NCBI GenBank assembly: GCA_004296815.1
Contig: SCVT01000008.1
Coordinates: 1 to 11,529, forward strand
Origin: Reyranella sp.
Lineage (GTDB): Bacteria; Pseudomonadota; Alphaproteobacteria; Reyranellales; Reyranellaceae
Reading direction: 5' to 3'
DNA length: 11,529 nucleotides
Made by a program: the position numbers and the translations under genes. The notes below the pieces were generated by a model. That model saw only the letters and a list, made by a program, of their open reading frames with translations. It did no database searches and was not told the origin of the DNA. The stretch's first letter is position 1, and the number at the start of each line of letters is the position of its first letter. Positions 7,313 to 11,529 of this stretch are shown piece after piece.

Positions 7313-8251
7313 TCAGCCCGCATCGGCGCGCATGAGCGTCGCGACATGGGTGGATACGGACTCGGCCAGGGCGGCGAGGTCATAGCCGCCCTCGAGCACG
7401 GAGACCAGGCGGCCGTCGCAATGGTGGCGGGCGATCGCCAGCAATTCCTTCGTCAGCCAGACGAAGTCCTCGGTCTCGACGTCGAGCTGGGCCAGCGGGT
7501 CGCGGCGATGGGCGTCGAAGCCGGCGGACACGATCACGAGGCCGGGCGCGAAGCCGTCGAGTGCCGGCAGCAGCCGGTCGGCCCAGGCGGTCCGGAACTC
7601 CTCGCTGCCGCTGCCCGCGCCGAGCGGCACGTTGGCGACGTTGCCCGCCACGCCGCGCTCGCGGGCCGAGCCGGTGCCGGGATAGATCGCATGCTGGTGC
7701 GTCGAGGCATAGAAGAGGTCGGGATCGGGCTCGACGACGGCCTGCGTGCCCTGGCCGTGATGGACGTCGAAGTCGATGATGGCGATGCGCCGGACGCCGT
7801 AGGCGGCGCGTGCGTGCAGCGCGCCGACAGCGACATTGTTGAACAGGCAGAAGCCGCCCGGGATGTCGGGCGTGGCGTGGTGGCCGGGCGGGCGCACGGC
7901 GGCGAAGGCGGTTCTGTGCTTGCCACCCAGCACGCCGTCGACGGCGGCGACGGCCGCGCCCGCGGCATGGCGCGCGGCGTTGGCACTGCCCGCGCTCATC
8001 ACCGTGTCGCCATCGACATGGACCAGCTGGCCGACCGGCGGACGGACACCCAGGATCGCCTCGACATAGGCCGGCGGATGGACGCGGGTGAGCTGCTCCA
8101 TCGTGGCTTCCGGCGCGAGAAGGCGCGTGAGGCCCGCAAACTCTTCGTCGGCGAGTGCCGCCTCGACCGCGCGCAGCCGGTCCGGCCGCTCCGGATGGAA
8201 GTCGCCGGTATCGTGCTCGAGGAACGACGGATGGCTGATCAGCAGCGTCAT
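7313..8251 (-). CDS. Histone deacetylase superfamily zinc-dependent deacetylase (HDAC/AcuC/APAH-like)
   Basis: This is a 312-residue cytoplasmic amidohydrolase of the arginase/deacetylase fold (COG0123). The full catalytic set is visible: the His124-His125 dyad in RPPGHHA, the FNN motif (137-139), zinc ligands Asp162 and His164 in DFDVHHGQGT and Asp246 in SAGFDAH, and the catalytic tyrosine Tyr290 in LEGGY. The enzyme should therefore be active. Bacterial relatives remove acetyl groups from polyamines, acetoin-pathway enzymes or other small molecules and proteins; the sequence does not say which. The start at 8251 follows AGAGGGGG by about 4 nt. It is the first gene of a leftward pair with the beta-barrel gene and diverges from the selO unit across 76 bp. 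Confidence 0.93.
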   Translation of the reverse strand: MTLLISHPSFLEHDTGDFHPERPDRLRAVEAALADEEFAGLTRLLAPEATMEQLTRVHPPAYVEAILGVRPPVGQLVHVDGDTVMSAGSANAARHAAGAAVAAVDGVLGGKHRTAFAAVRPPGHHATPDIPGGFCLFNNVAVGALHARAAYGVRRIAIIDFDVHHGQGTQAVVEPDPDLFYASTHQHAIYPGTGSARERGVAGNVANVPLGAGSGSEEFRTAWADRLLPALDGFAPGLVIVSAGFDAHRRDPLAQLDVETEDFVWLTKELLAIARHHCDGRLVSVLEGGYDLAALAESVSTHVATLMRADAG

Positions 8252-8327
8252 GTACCCCCTCTAGCGCGGTTCCCGGTTCTGCGACAGACTCCCGGCAACG
8301 CTTCGTCTCCAGAGAGGTTGTTTGTTC
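8252..8327. promoter_or_regulatory. Short divergent promoter region between the deacetylase and selO units
   Basis: These 76 bp separate the deacetylase ATG (minus strand) from the first gene of the plus-strand unit, so promoters for both must lie here or inside the neighbouring genes. Ribosome sites are clear at both ends (AGAGGGGG on the minus strand, AGAGAGG at 8311-8317 on the plus strand). I could not pick a convincing -35/-10 pair in either direction. Confidence 0.4.
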
Positions 8328-8687
8328 ATGTTGCGCAGTTTGGCCGTTGCCGCCCTGTTCGTGTCCGCCGGCCCGGCCCTTGCCCAGGAGACGACCTTCC
8401 TGCTGAAGAATTCGACCGGCTATCCGATCAACGAGCTGTCTGTCTCGATGACCCAGTTCAACATGTGGGGCCCCAACTTCCTGAGGCCGCCGGCGATCGC
8501 GGCCGGGCAGTCGCGCCAGGTCTCCTACAAGGCGCCCACCGACTATTGCATGGGCGACCTCAAGGTGGGCTTCGCCGACGGCGGCAAGCCGGCCATCTGG
8601 CAGTACCTCAACCTCTGCACTCTGCAGCGGATTTCGTTGCACTACGACCGCATGAGCGGCATCACGACCGCCCGGTACGACGAGTAG
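8328..8687 (+). CDS. Small exported protein of unknown function upstream of selO
   Basis: The product is 119 residues. A Sec signal peptide (MLRSLAVAALFVSAGPALA) is followed by a likely cut after residue 19, before Gln20, leaving a mature periplasmic protein of about 100 residues. It opens with FLLKNSTGYPINELSVS and contains WGPNFL (47-52), DYCMGDLKVGFADG (72-85) and LNLCTLQRISL. Cys74 and Cys97 could form a disulfide. This layout resembles a family of uncharacterised alphaproteobacterial secreted proteins that I cannot name. The ATG at 8328 was chosen over an in-frame TTG at 8322: AGAGAGG at 8311-8317 lies 10 nt before the ATG, a little long, and 4 nt before the TTG. Only the dipeptide Met-Phe is at stake. 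The stop is 3 nt before the selO ATG, so co-translation with selO is likely. Confidence 0.82.
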   Translation: MLRSLAVAALFVSAGPALAQETTFLLKNSTGYPINELSVSMTQFNMWGPNFLRPPAIAAGQSRQVSYKAPTDYCMGDLKVGFADGGKPAIWQYLNLCTLQRISLHYDRMSGITTARYDE

Positions 8688-8690
8688 GCC

Positions 8691-10175
8691 ATGGCGAGCG
8701 CGGGCCTGCCCTTCGACAACAGCTACGCCCGGCTCCCCGAGCGCTTCTACGCCCGCCTCGCGCCGACGCCGGTGACCGCGCCGCGGCTGGTCAAGCTGAA
8801 CGAGGCGCTCTGCCGGCATCTCGGGCTCGATCCTGCCGAGCTTGCCTCGCCCGAGGGCGTGGCCATGCTGGCGGGCAACCGGGTGGCGCCGGGCTCCGAG
8901 CCGATCGCGCTCGCCTATGCCGGCCACCAGTTCGGCAATTTCGTGCCGCAGCTCGGCGACGGGCGCGCCATCCTGCTGGGCGAGGTCGTGGACAGCGACG
9001 GCAGGCGACGCGACATCCAGCTCAAGGGCTCGGGCCGCACGCCGTTCTCGCGTGGCGGCGACGGCCGGGCCGCGGTGGGACCGGTCCTGCGCGAATACAT
9101 CGTGAGCGAGGCAATGTTCGCGCTCGGCATTCCGACGACGCGCTCGCTCGCCGCCGTCACGACCGGGGAGCCGATCTGGCGCGACGGCGAGCTGCCAGGG
9201 GCTGTGCTGACGCGCGTCGCCTCGAGCCACATCAGGGTCGGCACGTTCCAGTTCTTCGCCGCGCGCGGCGATGCCGAGGCGCTGCGCCTGCTCGCCGACC
9301 ACGTCATCGCGCGCCACTATCCCGAGGCCAAGGAGTCGGCCGAGCCGTACCGCGTGCTGTTCGAGCGTGTCGTCGAGCGCCAGGCCAGGCTCGTGGCCCA
9401 GTGGCTGCTGGTGGGCTTCATCCACGGTGTGATGAACACCGACAACTGCACGATCTCCGGCGAGACCATCGACTACGGCCCCTGTGCCTTCATGGACGCC
9501 TACAATCCCGAGACGGTGTTCAGCTCGATCGACCAACAGGGCCGCTATGCCTATGCCCACCAGCCGAGCATCGCGCACTGGAACCTGGCGCGCTTCGGCG
9601 AGACGCTGATCCCGCTGCTGGCCGAGGATGGCGACAAGGCGCTGGCCATCGCCAACGAGGTGCTGCCGACCTTCCGCGGCCACTATGTCGGTGCGCTGAT
9701 CGGTGGGCTACGCCGCAAGCTCGGCCTGTTCACTGAGGAGGAAGCCGACGGCGCGCTGGCGCAGGACCTGCTGAACGCCATGACCGACGGCCGTGCCGAC
9801 TTCACGCTCGTCTTCCGTCGGCTGGGCGATGCCGCGGCCGATCCGTCGGCCGACGCCTCCGTGCGCGGGCTGTTCCAGGAAAAGCCGGAAGCCTTCGACG
9901 CCTGGGTGGCGCGCTGGCGCGAGCGCCTGGCGCGTGAGCCGCAGGACGGCGCGGGCCGGCGTGCGGCGATGCATGCCGCGAACCCGATCTACATTCCGCG
10001 CAACCACCGCGTCGAGCTGGCGCTCGCCGCGGCGGCGGAGCGTGAGGACTATGCGCCGTTCGAGGAGCTGGTCGCGGCGCTCGCGAAGCCGTTCGAGGAG
10101 CGGCCGGGACTGGAGGCCTATGCCGAGCCGCCGCCCGAGGACCAGCGCGTCTACCGGACCTTCTGCGGCACCTGA
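8691..10175 (+). CDS. selO: Protein adenylyltransferase SelO (YdiU family pseudokinase)
   Basis: SelO has a kinase-like fold but binds ATP in a flipped orientation and transfers AMP to Ser, Thr or Tyr of target proteins; in characterised members it is linked to redox homeostasis. This copy has 494 residues, full length. Family blocks are intact: [15 protein letters not shown] (9-23), [18 protein letters not shown] (76-93), [18 protein letters not shown] (110-127), [19 protein letters not shown] (246-264), [14 protein letters not shown] (293-306) and [12 protein letters not shown] (431-442). Key residues are Lys112 (nucleotide-binding lysine), Asp251 with Asn252, and the metal-binding Asp261, matching the functional residues reported for the Pseudomonas enzyme. 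Cys492, third from the end in FCGT, occupies the position of selenocysteine in animal SelO. The stop of the preceding gene lies 3 nt upstream, with GAGTAGG as a weak ribosome site, suggesting translational coupling. Another small exported protein gene follows after 8 nt. Confidence 0.96.
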   Translation: MASAGLPFDNSYARLPERFYARLAPTPVTAPRLVKLNEALCRHLGLDPAELASPEGVAMLAGNRVAPGSEPIALAYAGHQFGNFVPQLGDGRAILLGEVVDSDGRRRDIQLKGSGRTPFSRGGDGRAAVGPVLREYIVSEAMFALGIPTTRSLAAVTTGEPIWRDGELPGAVLTRVASSHIRVGTFQFFAARGDAEALRLLADHVIARHYPEAKESAEPYRVLFERVVERQARLVAQWLLVGFIHGVMNTDNCTISGETIDYGPCAFMDAYNPETVFSSIDQQGRYAYAHQPSIAHWNLARFGETLIPLLAEDGDKALAIANEVLPTFRGHYVGALIGGLRRKLGLFTEEEADGALAQDLLNAMTDGRADFTLVFRRLGDAAADPSADASVRGLFQEKPEAFDAWVARWRERLAREPQDGAGRRAAMHAANPIYIPRNHRVELALAAAAEREDYAPFEELVAALAKPFEERPGLEAYAEPPPEDQRVYRTFCGT

Positions 10176-10183
10176 GGCGATCC

Positions 10184-10558
10184 ATGTTCCCGAAATCAGC
10201 CCTCGCCGCGGTGCTCGTGGCCGTCGCCGCTCCCGTGGCCGCTCAGGCGCCGCCGACCAACTTCACCTGTGCCGGCAGCGAGCCGTTCTGGAGCCTCGCC
10301 ATCAACCGTGAGGGCGCACGGTTCGACTCGCCGAACGAAGAGCTGCTGAAGGGCGGCAGCGCGTTCGTGGGCCGCATGAGCGCGGTCGCCAACCACAAGC
10401 CGCTCACCTACGCCTGGCGCGGGCGCAGCACGGGGAACACCGATCTCGTGGCGCTGCTGATGCCGCAGCAATGCATGCAGCCGAACGGCGAGGCGGCACC
10501 TTATCGTGTCTGGATCTCGCTGCCTGACGGCGCGGCGGTCACCGGCTGCTGCCGCTGA
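10184..10558 (+). CDS. Small exported cysteine-rich protein, COG3650-like, downstream of selO
   Basis: The product is 124 residues. A signal peptide (MFPKSALAAVLVAVAAPVAA, likely cut after residue 20) leads into a mature domain opening FTCAGSEPFWSLAI (27-40). This C-x-G-x-EPFW-x-L motif is typical of an uncharacterised periplasmic family that I associate with COG3650, though from memory only. Cysteines 29, 97, 122 and 123 all lie in the exported part; the protein ends Gly-Cys-Cys-Arg, so up to two disulfides are possible. There is no lipobox cysteine at the cut site, so it is likely soluble. GAGGCGA, overlapping the selO stop region, lies about 3 nt before the ATG. The 8-nt gap indicates one transcript with selO. 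Its last 20 bp overlap the end of the convergent cobC gene. Function is unknown. Confidence 0.82.
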   Translation: MFPKSALAAVLVAVAAPVAAQAPPTNFTCAGSEPFWSLAINREGARFDSPNEELLKGGSAFVGRMSAVANHKPLTYAWRGRSTGNTDLVALLMPQQCMQPNGEAAPYRVWISLPDGAAVTGCCR

Positions 10559-11529
10559 GCGCGGCGGCGAGTCGCGAGAAGGCCGCATCGCCGTCCGGCA
10601 GGCCGAAGCGCATCAGCTTCGGCGAACGGCGGAACGTCCGGACATGGATGCCGTTGCGGCCCAGCCGATCGACCATGCCCGGCACGTCGGGATGCTCGGC
10701 GAGGCAGAAGAGCGGCGTGCCGCCCGCGATCCTGAAGCCCGCACCCGCGAGGACTTCATCGAGCTGTGTGCGATCGGCGGTGAGACGCTCGGCCGTGGCA
10801 CGCAGCCACGCCTCGTCGTCGAGCGCGATGCGGCCGATCTCGAGCGCCGGACCGGCGACGGACCATGGACCGAGCTCCGCCCGCAACGCGGCGGCGAGGT
10901 CGGCTCCGGCAATGGCGAAGCCCAGCCGCAGGCCAGCCAACCCGTAGGTCTTGCCGAAGGAGCGCAGCACGACCGTGCGCGGCGGCAACTTGCCGGCGAG
11001 GCTGGCGGCTGGCGCCAGTAGGTCGATGAACGCCTCGTCGACCACCAGCAGAGTGGAAGGCGGCACGAGACCCTCCGTCGGCACGAGTCGGCCGGTCGGA
11101 TTGTCGGGATTGACCAGCACGACCACCTCGGCGTCACTGGCCTGCGCGAGCGATTCGACGACGGCCACGTCGTGGCCTTGCCGCCGCCAGCAGACTTCGT
11201 GCTCCTCGTAGGTCGGGCCAACCACGGCAACACGCGCCTTGGCGACCAGGCGCGGCAGGATCTGGATCAGGGCCTGCGTGCCGGGGGCCGCCACGATGCC
11301 GGCGACGTCGGCCACCCCGTAGCGCCGCGCGGCGGCGGCGATCAGCGCCTCTTCGTCGGCCCGTGCGGGCAAGCGGGCCCAGGCGTCGGCCGGCAGGGGC
11401 GGCAGCGGGTAGGGAATGGGATTGATCCCCGTCGACAGGTCGATCCAGGGCAGCGGCGCGTCGGGAAAGCGCTGCCGGACCGCCGCCAGATCGCCGCCGT
11501 GCTCGATCCGTTGTGTCGTGTTAGGCAGA
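10539..11529 (-). CDS. cobC: Threonine-phosphate decarboxylase, cobalamin biosynthesis (partial, extreme N-terminus missing)
   Basis: This PLP enzyme converts L-threonine O-3-phosphate to (R)-1-amino-2-propanol phosphate, the linker of the cobalamin nucleotide loop (CobC in aerobic-pathway naming, CobD in Salmonella). The frame is open to the right edge, giving 329 visible residues. Near the edge it reads IEHGGDLAAVRQRFPDAP and WIDLSTGINPIPYP, the family N-terminal signature, so only a few residues should be missing. Further marks, in visible numbering, are APGTQALI (81-88), NPDNPTG (140-146), VVDEAF with Asp164 (163-168), the PLP lysine Lys193 in SFGKTYGLAGLRLGF, and MRFGLP with Arg307 as the likely carboxylate-binding arginine. 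A TTG at 11372 is not the start, because homologous sequence continues upstream of it. HisC aminotransferase is the main alternative but lacks the HGGDL opening. In alphaproteobacteria cobC often sits beside cobD (cbiB), which may lie beyond the edge. Confidence 0.93.
   Translation of the reverse strand, partial: LPNTTQRIEHGGDLAAVRQRFPDAPLPWIDLSTGINPIPYPLPPLPADAWARLPARADEEALIAAAARRYGVADVAGIVAAPGTQALIQILPRLVAKARVAVVGPTYEEHEVCWRRQGHDVAVVESLAQASDAEVVVLVNPDNPTGRLVPTEGLVPPSTLLVVDEAFIDLLAPAASLAGKLPPRTVVLRSFGKTYGLAGLRLGFAIAGADLAAALRAELGPWSVAGPALEIGRIALDDEAWLRATAERLTADRTQLDEVLAGAGFRIAGGTPLFCLAEHPDVPGMVDRLGRNGIHVRTFRRSPKLMRFGLPDGDAAFSRLAAALSGSSR

Noticed and set aside
7380..9683. A 767-residue open frame on the minus strand across selO and the deacetylase
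   Set aside because: It lies out of frame with the deacetylase and antisense to selO, and has no family motif.
6407..9736. A 1109-residue open frame on the plus strand spanning the barrel, deacetylase and part of selO
   Set aside because: It crosses three well-supported genes in other frames, has low-complexity Arg/Ala composition and no recognisable domain. It results from few stop codons in GC-rich sequence.
10539..11372. cobC starting at the TTG at 11372
   Set aside because: The same frame is open to the right edge and encodes the conserved HGGDL and DLSTGINP segments, so the true start is upstream, outside the window.
1..11529. Mobile elements, CRISPR arrays, RNA genes or a defence island
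   Set aside because: No transposase, integrase, regularly spaced repeats, tRNA-like or rRNA-like sequence or known defence domain was seen on reading both strands. Composition looks uniform throughout.

Overview
The window is dense, GC-rich DNA (roughly two thirds G+C by eye) with short gaps between genes. The gene families suggest an alphaproteobacterium. They include a dipeptide/opine-type ABC transporter with a twin-arginine-like binding-protein leader, an AqpZ aquaporin, a CobC-type threonine-phosphate decarboxylase of the aerobic cobalamin pathway, a SelO ending in Cys-Gly-Thr, and several small exported proteins. A Rhodospirillales- or Reyranella-like host would fit, but that placement is recall, not measurement. 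I see no rRNA, tRNA, CRISPR array, insertion sequence or phage gene, and no stretch over 300 bases lacks a gene.

Region 1 (1-3119, minus strand) is a peptide-type ABC transporter operon read leftward: the periplasmic binding protein, then a DppD-like ATPase 12 nt later, then a DppF-like ATPase that overlaps the DppD gene by an ATGA and is cut by the left edge. No permease genes lie in the window; if they belong to this operon they must lie further left.

Region 2 (3120-3320) is the divergent control region between this operon and aqpZ. It holds a 12-bp imperfect dyad, repeated GACGCT words and a TAGAAT hexamer next to aqpZ.

Region 3 (3321-6570, plus strand) holds aqpZ, a small exported two-cysteine protein with its own promoter-like sequence, and a membrane class III adenylate cyclase with a Cache-type sensor, HAMP and catalytic domain.

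Region 4 (6575-8251, minus strand) is a probable two-gene unit: an HDAC-family zinc deacetylase followed 15 nt later by a probable outer-membrane beta-barrel protein. It converges on the cyclase gene with only 4 nt between the stop codons.

Region 5 (8328-10558, plus strand) is a tight three-gene unit. A small exported protein is followed after 3 nt by selO (protein AMPylase), then after 8 nt by a small exported protein with a C-terminal Cys-Cys-Arg. The last gene overlaps the end of the convergent cobC gene (10539 to the right edge, minus strand) by 20 bp.

Most of this is ordinary accessory and housekeeping content. The items most worth a second look are the selO unit flanked by two cysteine-bearing exported proteins, the deacetylase/barrel pair, the sensor and catalytic details of the cyclase, and the dyad in the transporter/aqpZ control region. 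I found no convincing wholly new system.
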